DNA from: Caldicellulosiruptor owensensis OL
Lineage (GTDB): Bacteria > Bacillota > Thermoanaerobacteria > Caldicellulosiruptorales > Caldicellulosiruptoraceae
Assembly: GCF_000166335.1 (NCBI RefSeq)
Contig: NC_014657.1
Span: 1,170,501 to 1,234,500 of the forward strand
DNA: 64,000 nucleotides
Direction: 5' to 3'
The position numbers and the translations under genes were made by a program. A model generated the notes under the pieces. That model was not told the origin of the DNA. It made no database searches and worked only from the letters and a program-made list of their open reading frames with translations. This document shows, in pieces, positions 26,045 to 34,288 of this stretch. Position 1 is the first letter of the stretch. The number at the start of each line of letters is the position of its first letter.

Positions 26045-26674
26045 TTGAGAAGGATCTATTTGGTAAGACACGGAGAGACAGACTGGAATAGACTTAACCT
26101 TGTTCAAGGCTCAATTGACACAGAACTCAATTCAACTGGTATTGAACAGGCAAAAAAGATTGCTGAGAGGCTTAAAAATAAAAAGATTGATATAATATTT
26201 TCAAGTACATTAAAAAGGGCTTATACTACGGCAAGTTATATAAAATCTTATCATCCTTATGCTATGTTTGAAACTTCTGAAAAACTCAACGAGATAAATT
26301 TTGGCGAGTGGGAAGGATTGAGCTTTGAAGAGCTTGAAAGAAAATACTCTCATGTCTACTTAATGTGGAAAAACCATCCCGACAAGGCCATTTTCCCGGG
26401 TGAAGGCAATTTGTATGCTGTTATGAAAAGAGTTAAAAGTTTTTTTGATGATATTTTGCAAAAAAATTTTAGCAATATTGTGATTGTTACGCATGGTGGT
26501 ATAGTAAAACTTTCGATTATCTATTTTTTGAACCTTCCCCTTGATTTTTATAAAAAGTGCTGGATTGGGAATGCAAGTTTGAGCATTGTTGATATAAAAG
26601 GAGAAAAGACAATATTAAGTCTTCTAAATGATATGTCTCATTTAACCTCAGAACAGATTCGACCAATAATTTAA
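26045..26674 (+). CDS. Histidine phosphatase (phosphoglycerate-mutase-like)
   Basis: 209 residues from TTG, 6 bp after the RpiR gene. Catalytic RHGETDWN at residues about 8-15, second Arg in STLKRAYTTA, acid FGEWEG, and second His in VTHGG. The family includes CobC-type alpha-ribazole phosphatase and broad phosphatases; the substrate cannot be read from sequence. Confidence 0.88.
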   Translation: MRRIYLVRHGETDWNRLNLVQGSIDTELNSTGIEQAKKIAERLKNKKIDIIFSSTLKRAYTTASYIKSYHPYAMFETSEKLNEINFGEWEGLSFEELERKYSHVYLMWKNHPDKAIFPGEGNLYAVMKRVKSFFDDILQKNFSNIVIVTHGGIVKLSIIYFLNLPLDFYKKCWIGNASLSIVDIKGEKTILSLLNDMSHLTSEQIRPII

Positions 26675-26696
26675 ATAAAAAGAGAGGTAATATAAA

Positions 26697-27119
26697 GTGA
26701 TGGAAAAAAAAGAGTTTGGCAGCAAGGATGTTTCTAGAGCCGCTATTTTGATGGCTTTGAGCCAGAACAGACAGGAAGAGAAGAAGATTCAAGAAGATTA
26801 TTTCAAATCAGGAGTAAAATGTGCAGCTGTGGATTTTGGAGGGGAGTTTATAACTTCTGTTATGAAAATTGTTGAAAGAGCAGTTGTTGCTGCCAAAAGA
26901 GAAGGTGTTATAAACGAGGTACATCAAGAGGAAGGTGCTGTTGCCGGAGCAACAAGAGAAGCAATATCTCAAATTATGCAAAAAGCAATTGGTCTAAATG
27001 TAGGAGGGAAAATTGGCATTGCAAGGTTTGAGGAGCATGTTGCGGTTGCCATATTTTTTGGGATAGGTCTTTTACATTTAAATGAGGTGGCAATAGGACT
27101 TGGTCACAGGGTTATATGA
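26697..27119 (+). CDS. hutP: HutP-family RNA-binding antiterminator
   Basis: 140 residues (GTG at 26697 or ATG one codon later; GAGAGGT 8-11 bp upstream). Matches HutP: FITSVMKIVERAVVAAKREG, then HQEEGAVAGATREA holding the metal/His-binding His-Glu residues, and a C-terminal LGHRV. Bacillus HutP binds L-histidine and Mg and antiterminates the hut operon. Here no histidine-utilisation gene is nearby; the next genes are aroH and cmk. It may regulate a distant transcript or respond to another ligand. Confidence 0.88.
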   Translation: MMEKKEFGSKDVSRAAILMALSQNRQEEKKIQEDYFKSGVKCAAVDFGGEFITSVMKIVERAVVAAKREGVINEVHQEEGAVAGATREAISQIMQKAIGLNVGGKIGIARFEEHVAVAIFFGIGLLHLNEVAIGLGHRVI

Positions 27120-27162
27120 AGGTTTTTTGGCAAAAGATGAATAATTAGTAGGGGGAATGACC

Positions 27163-27537
27163 TTGGTTTTTGCAATAAGAGGTGCTACAACTGTTGAGGA
27201 AGATTCTAAAGATGAGATTGTCAGCTGTACTCAGGAGCTTTTGAATGAAATTATGCTCAGAAACAATCTTAAAAAAGAGGAGATTGTTTTTATTTTATTT
27301 ACAATGACCAAAGACTTAAAATCGGCTTTTCCAGCGTATGCGGCAAGACTTATGGGGTTTGTGGACATTCCTCTTATATGTGCTCAAGAGCTTGATATTG
27401 AGGGAGCACTTACAAAATGTATAAGGCTTCTTATGCTCATTCAAAAAGATAGTAATTTTACTCCCAAACACGTATATTTGAGAGATGCAAAGAAACTCAG
27501 AGAAGATTTGACTGACGAGAAAGGTGAAGATTTATGA
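27163..27537 (+). CDS. aroH: Chorismate mutase, AroH type
   Basis: 124 residues from TTG at 27163, 7 bp from a GGGGG site; the ATG two codons earlier is almost on top of that site. FAIRGATTVEEDS is the AroH N-terminus; later PAYAARLMGF and YLRDAKKLR carry active-site residues. It converts chorismate to prephenate for Phe/Tyr synthesis. Overlaps cmk by 4 bp. Confidence 0.92.
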   Translation: MVFAIRGATTVEEDSKDEIVSCTQELLNEIMLRNNLKKEEIVFILFTMTKDLKSAFPAYAARLMGFVDIPLICAQELDIEGALTKCIRLLMLIQKDSNFTPKHVYLRDAKKLREDLTDEKGEDL

Positions 27538-28214
27538 AGAAAATTAACATTGCAATTGATGGTCCTGCAGGGGCAGGAAAAAGTACAATTTCAAAGCTTT
27601 TGGCAAGCCAGCTTGGGTATATTCATATCGATACAGGAGCAATGTACAGAGCTGTTGGGCTCAAAGTACTGAGAAATAACATCTCCCCGCATGACAGTAT
27701 AAAAATTGTTGAGATTTTAAACTCAACTGATATAAAAATAAAACTTGTTGATGGTAAACAGCTTGTCTTTTTAGATGATGAAGACGTTACAGAAGAAATT
27801 CGCCAACCAGAAGTTTCGATGTATGCATCTGATGTCTCAAAAATAAGAGAAGTTCGAGAAAGACTTGTAAAAATGCAGCAAGAGTTAGCAAAACAAAAAG
27901 GGGTTATAATGGATGGGAGAGATATAGGAACACATGTTTTACCCAATGCTGAACTAAAAATTTTTTTGACGGCCACGGCAGAGGAAAGAGCAAAGAGAAG
28001 ATTTTTAGAACTAAAGCAAAAAGGCTATGACGTAGATTACTATCAACTTTTAGATGAGATAAAGAAAAGGGATCAAAATGATATGACAAGAGAGTTTGCA
28101 CCTTTGAGGATAGCTGAGGATGCCATTGTCATAGATTCGACTTCTCTTTCAATTGAAGAGGTTTTACAAAAGGTTTTAGAGCTTTTTTACAAGGTGGTCA
28201 AAGATGAGGTATAA
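27534..28214 (+). CDS. cmk: Cytidylate kinase
   Basis: 226 residues. P-loop GPAGAGKST (about residues 10-18), DTGAMYRAVG and GRDIGTHVLP (CMP binding), and RDQNDMTREFAPL. It phosphorylates CMP/dCMP. Overlaps aroH (ATGA) and plsC (11 bp). The order cmk-plsC-ispH/rpsA is conserved in Clostridia. Confidence 0.96.
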   Translation: MKKINIAIDGPAGAGKSTISKLLASQLGYIHIDTGAMYRAVGLKVLRNNISPHDSIKIVEILNSTDIKIKLVDGKQLVFLDDEDVTEEIRQPEVSMYASDVSKIREVRERLVKMQQELAKQKGVIMDGRDIGTHVLPNAELKIFLTATAEERAKRRFLELKQKGYDVDYYQLLDEIKKRDQNDMTREFAPLRIAEDAIVIDSTSLSIEEVLQKVLELFYKVVKDEV

Positions 28215-28779
28215 CTTTTTTGTCAACATTATTCGTAAAGTTGCTTTTATTATTTTGAAGTGTATTTTTTTTATAAAAGTTGAAGGAAAAGAAAATATAC
28301 TAGAAGGGCCTTTTATTATCTGCGCAAATCACAGAAGCTATCTTGACCCGGTTTTGATTATACTGATATTTGACAGGCGAGTATATTTTATGGCTAAAAG
28401 CGAGCTTTTTAGAATATGGTGGCTTGCACCAATCATCAAAGCTTTTGGAGCTTTTCCTGTCAAGCGTGGCAAAAGCGATATTGGAGCAATAAAAAGAGCT
28501 ATAGAGGTTATAAAATCTGGCAATATTTTGGGTATTTTCCCGGAAGGAAAAAGAAACAGGACAAAAGAAATCATTTTAAAAGGTGAAAAAGGAGTTGCAA
28601 CCATAATAAAAGCAACAGGTGCAAAGGTCTTACCAGTTGGTATTTCTGGGAAAATAGTTCCCTTTGGTAGGATAAAAGTGAGAATCGGAAGGCCAATGGA
28701 ATTTAAAGATAATAGTCTGGACAATCAAGAGATTGTAGATACAATTATGAATGAAATTAAAGAACTTATCCTAAAATAA
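28204..28779 (+). CDS. plsC: 1-acylglycerol-3-phosphate acyltransferase
   Basis: 191 residues with an N-terminal membrane segment. NHRSYLDP is the HX4D catalytic motif (about residue 43) and FPEGKRNR the glycerol-phosphate motif. It acylates lysophosphatidic acid to phosphatidic acid. It starts inside the end of cmk; AAGGTGG is upstream. Confidence 0.93.
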   Translation: MRYNFFVNIIRKVAFIILKCIFFIKVEGKENILEGPFIICANHRSYLDPVLIILIFDRRVYFMAKSELFRIWWLAPIIKAFGAFPVKRGKSDIGAIKRAIEVIKSGNILGIFPEGKRNRTKEIILKGEKGVATIIKATGAKVLPVGISGKIVPFGRIKVRIGRPMEFKDNSLDNQEIVDTIMNEIKELILK

Positions 28780-28801
28780 AGGAAGAGGGGAAGTAAAAAG
28801 A

Positions 28802-30793
28802 ATGATTATTAAAGTTGCGCAAAGTGCTGGATTTTGTTTTGGTGTTCAAAGGGCAGTAGAAGGCGTTTTGGCATGGGCAAAAGCAAATAAGGGAAAATCT
28901 ATAAAGGTGTATGGAATGTTAATACATAATAGCTATGTTATAGATAAATTGAAAGAGTTAGGTGTAGAAGTTATAGAGGATATTGAACAAATTGGGAAGG
29001 AAGATATGATTTTTATACGTTCTCACGGTGTTTCAATGGAGGAGTATGCCGAGATTGAAAAAAGGGCAAATAAAGTTTATGACTTTACATGCCCATATGT
29101 TAAAAAGATTCATGAGATTGTAATGGAGCATTCAGAAAACGGGTATGATATAATTGTTGTTGGAGATATGAACCATCCTGAAGTAAAGGGAATTGTCGGC
29201 CATGTTAGCAATAATAGAAAATGTTTTGTTGTAGATGGTATTGAAAAAGTAAAAGAAGCGATTAATCAAATTGAAGGCAAAGCTGCAGTTGTCTGTCAGA
29301 CCACGTTTGACAGCAAGAAGTGGACCAGTATAAAAGATTTTTTAGAGTCTCATACCAATTATAAAGTATTTGATACCATATGCAAAGCAACAATAAACAG
29401 GCAAAAGGAAGCAGCAGAGCTTGCACAGCATGTAGACACAATGTTGGTGGTCGGTGATAAGAAAAGTTCTAATACCAACAAATTGTATCAGCTTCTGAAG
29501 GAGATAAAACCTACATTTTTTATTGAAAAAGTTGAAGATTTAGATTCAATAAAATTAGATAGCAGTGCAAAAAGTATCGGGGTAACAGCAGGAGCTTCTA
29601 CTTCTCCTGAGCAGATTGAAGAGGTGGTAAAACATCTGGAAGAAAAGTTTAATGAGATGAATCTGAAAGATTTTGAGAGACTTATTGATAGAAGTTTTTT
29701 GACAGTGCAAAGAGGTGAAGTTGTAAAAGGCAGGATAATAAAAGTTGAGGAAGATTATGTACTTGTTGATATTGGTTACAAGGCAGAAGGTATAATTTAC
29801 AAAAACGAGATAATTAAAAACGGAAATGTAATTTTGAAGGAAATGTTTGAGATAGGTGATACAATTGAAGCTGTTGTGGTAAAAGAATCAGATGAAGAAG
29901 GAAATGTGGTTTTATCAAAGTATCGGGCAGATGTACTTCACGGGTTTGAAGAGCTGCTTTCGAGGTATGAAAATAAAGAACCTGTAAGAGTGGTTGTAAA
30001 GTCAATTAAAGAAAAAAGTGTTGTTTGTGACTTTAGAGGGACAAATGTGTATGTGCCAATTTCTCAGTGGGGTGAAGACGTTCAAACTTCGGATATAGGA
30101 AAGATATTTGAAATAGAAATTACAGATGTCAACAAAGAAAAAAAGATAGCTTTTGGTAGTCGGAAATCTTTGCTAAAACAAAAAGAAGAAGAGAGATTTA
30201 TTAAACAGATTGAGTTTTTAGATTTTTCCAGAGAATATGAGGGCATTGTTGTTGAGATAAGACAAAAAGGCATTGTGGTAAATTTTGAGAACCTGTGCGG
30301 TTTTGTACCTGCAAGTGAAGTTGGATACTTGAAAAAAGGTACAGACCTTAAAAAATTATTTGAGATTGGTGAAAAAGTCAAGGTGAAGATTCTTGATATA
30401 GACAAGAATAAAAAACAGATTTATCTTAGCATAAAAAAGACTCACGACGATGAGTGGGCAAAAAGGATTAAAAACTTGTATTTAGGGATGCTTGTTGACT
30501 GTGAGGTGACAAAGGTGTTACCTTTTGGACTTGTTGTGTGGATTATAGAATATGATGTTGATGGTTTTGTTCACATTTCAAATATTCCACTTGGATACAA
30601 CCAAAGACCACATAACGTATATAAAGTTGGAGATAGCTTGAGAGCAAAGGTTATAGAGATTGATGAAGAAAAGCGAAGGGTTGCGTTGTCTTTAAAAGAT
30701 TTGTACGAAGAAGAAAACATAGACACTGAGCATAACGAAGACTTTGTGATAACACTTGCTGATTTTGTGAAGAATATAAAGTTAGAACAATAA
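28802..30793 (+). CDS. ispH: IspH-S1 fusion: HMBPP reductase with ribosomal-S1-type repeats
   Basis: 663 residues. Residues 1-about 285 are 4-hydroxy-3-methylbut-2-enyl diphosphate reductase, with iron-sulfur ligands C12, C97 and C194 and the THxxHPE-like VVGDMNHPEVKG motif; it makes IPP and DMAPP in the MEP pathway. Residues about 300-640 hold four S1 RNA-binding repeats (for example GEVVKGRIIKVEEDYVLVD and VDGFVHISN). The fusion is known in Clostridia. The link between the two activities is not established. GAAGAGGGG lies upstream. Confidence 0.95.
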   Translation: MIIKVAQSAGFCFGVQRAVEGVLAWAKANKGKSIKVYGMLIHNSYVIDKLKELGVEVIEDIEQIGKEDMIFIRSHGVSMEEYAEIEKRANKVYDFTCPYVKKIHEIVMEHSENGYDIIVVGDMNHPEVKGIVGHVSNNRKCFVVDGIEKVKEAINQIEGKAAVVCQTTFDSKKWTSIKDFLESHTNYKVFDTICKATINRQKEAAELAQHVDTMLVVGDKKSSNTNKLYQLLKEIKPTFFIEKVEDLDSIKLDSSAKSIGVTAGASTSPEQIEEVVKHLEEKFNEMNLKDFERLIDRSFLTVQRGEVVKGRIIKVEEDYVLVDIGYKAEGIIYKNEIIKNGNVILKEMFEIGDTIEAVVVKESDEEGNVVLSKYRADVLHGFEELLSRYENKEPVRVVVKSIKEKSVVCDFRGTNVYVPISQWGEDVQTSDIGKIFEIEITDVNKEKKIAFGSRKSLLKQKEEERFIKQIEFLDFSREYEGIVVEIRQKGIVVNFENLCGFVPASEVGYLKKGTDLKKLFEIGEKVKVKILDIDKNKKQIYLSIKKTHDDEWAKRIKNLYLGMLVDCEVTKVLPFGLVVWIIEYDVDGFVHISNIPLGYNQRPHNVYKVGDSLRAKVIEIDEEKRRVALSLKDLYEEENIDTEHNEDFVITLADFVKNIKLEQ

Positions 30794-30813
30794 ATTTAAT
30801 GTTTTAAGAGCCT

Positions 30814-31260
30814 ATGAAGATTTCATTTTCTATCTTGAAAAACAAACCCGTCCTTAATTTAGATAATAATATAACAGGAAAAGTAGAAGACATGTTACTC
30901 AGAGATGACAAAGTGATTGGGTTTAAGGTACGAGTCAAAAACTCACTTAAAATACCATCGTGCGCATATGTGCCGACAGAGGACATTGAGTCTATAAACA
31001 ATCAACTTATGATTGTCCGCAGCATCCATACTTCCATTGACAGCTTGCCATTTTTAAGAGCACAAGAAATTTTTTTGAAAGAAGTAATAGATGAAAATGG
31101 ATTTTTAATTGGGATTGTAATTGATATAGTATTTGATTCTGACAACTTTAAAATAACAGAATATCAGGTTTCAGAGAGTATTTGGAGCTATATAAAAAAT
31201 AAAAAAATAATATTGAGCCCTGAGGAAATAATATTAAAAGAAAATAAAATATTAAGCTGA
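30814..31260 (+). CDS. PRC-barrel-like protein
   Basis: 148 residues with two similar beta-rich halves (about 1-70 and 75-140), each with a GxVxD(I/M) core (GKVEDMLL, GIVIDIVFD), typical of tandem PRC-barrel proteins (YlmC/YrrD-like). No membrane segment. Such small proteins are often linked to sporulation or RNA/ribosome metabolism, but no function is assigned. It lies 20 bp after ispH and before a small basic protein gene. Confidence 0.7.
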   Translation: MKISFSILKNKPVLNLDNNITGKVEDMLLRDDKVIGFKVRVKNSLKIPSCAYVPTEDIESINNQLMIVRSIHTSIDSLPFLRAQEIFLKEVIDENGFLIGIVIDIVFDSDNFKITEYQVSESIWSYIKNKKIILSPEEIILKENKILS

Positions 31261-31271
31261 GGTGTCATACC

Positions 31272-31433
31272 TTGAAAAGAATTTCTGCAAAACACGTATT
31301 AATAGGAAGTATAGTAGGCGGGATTATATCTGCCATGCTGTCTCAGTCATCTCCAAAGAATATGAAAAATAAGCTTTTAAAAAGAATGATTGCTAAAAAG
31401 CTGATGGCTATGCTAAATAAGCTTTTGCGATAG
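31272..31433 (+). CDS. Small basic membrane-anchored protein, unknown function
   Basis: 53 residues from TTG, with GAGGTG 7 bp upstream. N-terminal hydrophobic, glycine-rich segment (VLIGSIVGGIISAML), then a strongly basic helix rich in Lys/Arg. The pattern resembles short YtxH-like proteins, but I do not recognise a family. It follows the PRC-barrel gene by 11 bp and its stop codon lies inside the terminator stem, marking the operon end. Confidence 0.6.
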   Translation: MKRISAKHVLIGSIVGGIISAMLSQSSPKNMKNKLLKRMIAKKLMAMLNKLLR

Positions 31434-31458
31434 GGAAGGTTTTCTTCCCTACTTTTTT
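31431..31458 (+). terminator. Terminator after the small basic protein gene
   Basis: TAGGGAAG (31431-31438) pairs with CTTCCCTA (31444-31451), a 5-base loop, then CTTTTTT. The stem includes the upstream stop codon. Confidence 0.9.
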
Positions 31459-31502
31459 AATATTTTAAGGGATAAGAATAATTCTATCTGAGGTGTTAAA
31501 AA

Positions 31503-32567
31503 GTGCACATAATAAAATTGGTAAAAAGGTATTTTACAGATATATTGTTCATAGCTATAATTGCAATCGTTATTTATTTTTTTGCGAATATGAAGGCATT
31601 TTGGCCGATTCTGATTCCGTTTTTGATTGCACTATTTTTGTCATATCTATTAAAACCTTGCGTAGATTTTTTAGAAACAAAGATTCGGTCAAGAGATATT
31701 TCAATCCTGATTTGGTTTGCAATAATCTTTGGTATCACCGTTATGGTCTGTGTATATTTTATTCCTTTATTTGTTAACGAAACTAAGCAGCTTATTCAAA
31801 ACGTTCCTGAATATATTGCACTTATTCAAAAGTGGTTTTATGAGATTGATTCCAAGCTTTTAAACAAATTAAATATTGATATCAAAGAAATACTAAATGC
31901 TAATTCCATCAATACAGAGGCAGTTTCTAAACAAACTTTGTCTATATTTTTGAACATTGTAAAGAGTATTTCCTCTAACATTTTGTATTATCTTCTTATT
32001 CCTATTATATCTTTTTACATTTTGAGAGATTGGAAGAGATTAGTTATGTGGATAAAATGGTTATTACCCGAGAAATATAGAAAGGAAGGACTTTATATAT
32101 TTGCTGATATAAATAGGGTTCTTCATCAGTATATCCGAGGACAGCTTCTTGATGCCGTTATAGTTGGGCTGTTGAGCTTTTTTGGGTTTTCACTACTTTC
32201 AGTAAGATATGCAGCTCTTTTGGGTGTGATAACCGGTATTGGCAATTTGATCCCCTATTTTGGACCAATATTTAGCAGTATTCCAGCAGTGATAATAGCG
32301 CTGTCTGACTCCTACATAAAGGCTATATTGGTTGTAGTTTTTTTAGTTTTACTTCAGCAGGTGGATAGTTTTATCATATCCCCACGAGTTATTGGCTCAA
32401 AAGTCGGACTTCATCCTCTTACAATCATTATAGTTATCATCTTAGCGAACAAAATATTTGGATTTGTAGCCATGTTCTTTGCTATTCCCATTGCTGCAGT
32501 GATAAAAATTATATTTATTAACATTATGAAAAGGATAAAATCTGAAAAGATTGAGTGCTTAGTGTAA
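31503..32567 (+). CDS. AI-2E-family transporter (PerM/YtvI-like), C-terminus altered by an IS
   Basis: 354 residues from GTG, GAGGTG 7 bp upstream. About eight membrane segments with the UPF0118 layout and motifs GxxxxIPYFGPI-like (IGNLIPYFGPIFSSIP) and PRVIGSKVGLHPL. Family members are permeases or antiporters; substrate unknown. The last three codons and the stop lie in the left end of the inserted IS (from 32558). The target repeat on the far side still shows the old end: ATT GAG TGA. The insertion therefore changed the tail from KIE to KIECLV and probably left the protein functional. Confidence 0.88.
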   Translation: MHIIKLVKRYFTDILFIAIIAIVIYFFANMKAFWPILIPFLIALFLSYLLKPCVDFLETKIRSRDISILIWFAIIFGITVMVCVYFIPLFVNETKQLIQNVPEYIALIQKWFYEIDSKLLNKLNIDIKEILNANSINTEAVSKQTLSIFLNIVKSISSNILYYLLIPIISFYILRDWKRLVMWIKWLLPEKYRKEGLYIFADINRVLHQYIRGQLLDAVIVGLLSFFGFSLLSVRYAALLGVITGIGNLIPYFGPIFSSIPAVIIALSDSYIKAILVVVFLVLLQQVDSFIISPRVIGSKVGLHPLTIIIVIILANKIFGFVAMFFAIPIAAVIKIIFINIMKRIKSEKIECLV

Positions 32568-32596
32568 AATATTTATAGGACTTGAGATGGAAAAAA

Positions 32597-32694
32597 TGCT
32601 CCCTCCTCTTGGGAAAAATGAGAGAATGATATAAAATAATGAGCAAAAAAAGAAGAAGAAAACTGAAAGGAAAAACAAACCAAAGGAGGGAGCA
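32597..32694 (+). promoter_or_regulatory. IS 5' inverted repeat that masks the transposase ribosome site, with internal promoter
   Basis: TGCTCCCTCCT (32597-32607) pairs perfectly with AGGAGGGAGCA (32684-32694); after one bulged C, TTGG (32609-32612) pairs with CCAA (32680-32683). The right arm contains the Shine-Dalgarno sequence of the transposase. A promoter lies between the arms: TTGGGA (32609-32614), 17 bp, TAAAAT (32632-32637). Transcripts from it should start near 32644 and lack the left arm; transcripts reading in from outside would fold and hide the site. Confidence 0.65.
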
Positions 32695-32696
32695 AA

Positions 32697-34135
32697 ATGT
32701 TTGATAATATTATAGCAAAAATAGAGGAACTTTTAAATAGATTTGGAGAAGGGATAGTGGAGATATTAAGAGGTGAGAAAGATATAGCGATGTATTCAAT
32801 GGAATTGAAGGAGAAGATGGATGAGATAGGGAAGGAGATGATAAAAGAGGCATGCGGACTTGTAGATGAGATTGTAAGGAATGAAAAGAAGAGGAAGGCA
32901 AGGTATGAGGTTGTAAGGAAAGATAAGAGGAGCATAAAGACAATATTTGGAGATGTGGAATATATAAGGACGTACTACAAGAATAAAGAAGAGGGAGGGT
33001 ATGTGTATTTAGCAGATGAAATTTTGGGGATAGAGAAATACCAAAGAATAGACAAAGCAGTCAAAGCAGCAATAGTTGAGAAAGTAGTGGAAATATCATA
33101 TGAAAAAGCAGCCAAAGAAGTATTAGGAGAAGAGAAAATGACAAGACAAAGTGTAATGAATATTTTGAGGAGGATAGAGGCAGCTCAGTTAGATAGAATC
33201 GAGCATAATAAAAAAGGAGTTGCAGGCAGTAAAAAAGTGGTAAAAGAACTTTATATAGAGGCAGATGAAGATCATATTTCGTTACAAAACGGAGAAGGGA
33301 AGATAGCGAAGCTTGCGTACATAAATGAGGGATATAAAGAAGAGAAAGGGATTGTCAAAAGAAAGGAATTAAAAGGGGTGCATTATTTTAGCAGTATTAA
33401 AGAGAGACCAGAAGATTTTTGGTCAAAAGTAAGTGAATATATAGAGGAGCACTATGAAACGGAGAAGATAGAGAAGATATATTTGTTAGGGGATGGAGCG
33501 GCATGGATAAAGGAAGGGCTTGAATGGATAGTGGGTGCAGAATTTGTATTAGACAGGTTTCATCTAATGAGAGAGGTAATCAAAATAAGCGGTGGAGATA
33601 AGAATATTTTTGCTGGGATAGTAGAAGCATTGAGGGATAAGGATAGAGAGAAGTTTGAGGGATTGGTAGCTAAAGCGATGGAAAAGGCTGGAGAGGACAA
33701 AAGAGCGTTGAAGAGGATAAATGAAAGTAGGAGATATATAGCCAATCATTGGGATAATATAGTATTAGAGTTAGATAATAGGATTATAAAAGGATGTAGT
33801 GCAGAAGGGCATGTAAGCCACGTATTAGCAGATAGGATGAGTTCAAGACCAAGAGGATGGAGCGAACAAGGAGCAGAAGTGATGGTAAAGTTATTGAGCT
33901 TGAAGTATAATGGTGTAAACTTGAAAGAAGCATATTTAAAAGAGATTTGTGGCAAGGAAGAGAAAGAAGAAAAATATTGAAAGAAATTGTGAGAAAAAAT
34001 GTTAAGAAGATAAGGAAACAGATTGAGGAGACGAGGAATAATGTGCCAATTTTAGCAAGAGGAAAAGTTGATTTGACGTTTAGAGTACTGAAAGGCCTAA
34101 GTACTGGAGATTTCTTAAATGCAGTCGTATTTTAA
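32697..34135 (+). CDS. ISLre2-family transposase, frame split near 33976
   Basis: The zero frame gives 427 residues ending at TGA 33978-33980. The conserved C-terminal part (KEIVRKNVKKIRKQ to the C-terminal NAVVF) continues in the -1 frame to 34135, for about 479 residues in all. The switch would occur at GAA-GAA-AAA-TAT, an A5 run; one extra A restores a single frame. Central DDE-type region includes LYIEADEDHISLQ, YLLGDGAAWIKEG and FVLDRFHL. Either a one-base deletion disabled the gene or ribosomes slip there. Start ATG has AAAGGAGGG 6 bp upstream. Confidence 0.8.
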
Positions 34136-34184
34136 TAAAAAATTTCCCTACAAACTCTTGACACTATCGATTGAGTGAATATTG

Positions 34185-34213
34185 TTGACTTTGCATTTTT
34201 GCTTTAATAAAAT
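34185..34213 (+). promoter_or_regulatory. Promoter of the alaS operon
   Basis: TTGACT (34185-34190), 17-bp spacer, TAAAAT (34208-34213), outside the IS right end and its target repeat, about 75 bp before alaS. No T-box sequence is seen in the leader. Confidence 0.65.
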
Positions 34214-34288
34214 TTTGATTGTGTTGAAAAAATATAAAAAACCATTTTTCAAAAAATACCATAAAGAAAGGCTGATTGAAGGATGTAC

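Larger units (their letters stand above)
32558..34168 (+). mobile_element. ISLre2-type insertion sequence, 1611 bp, with 9-bp target duplication
   Basis: Bounded by the direct repeat GATTGAGTG at 32549-32557 and 34169-34177. Ends are imperfect inverted repeats: 15 of 20 positions match between the left end from 32560 (TAGTGTAAAATATTTATAGG) and the reverse complement of the right end (TAGTGTCAAGAGTTTGTAGG). It carries one transposase gene of the UPF0236/ISLre2 family in the same direction as its neighbours, split by a -1 frameshift. It sits at the stop codon of the AI-2E-type gene and leaves the alaS promoter outside the right end. Confidence 0.88.

Noticed and set aside
34178-34288. T-box or other riboswitch before alaS
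   Set aside because: The leader is only about 75 nt, AT-rich, and lacks the T-box sequence.
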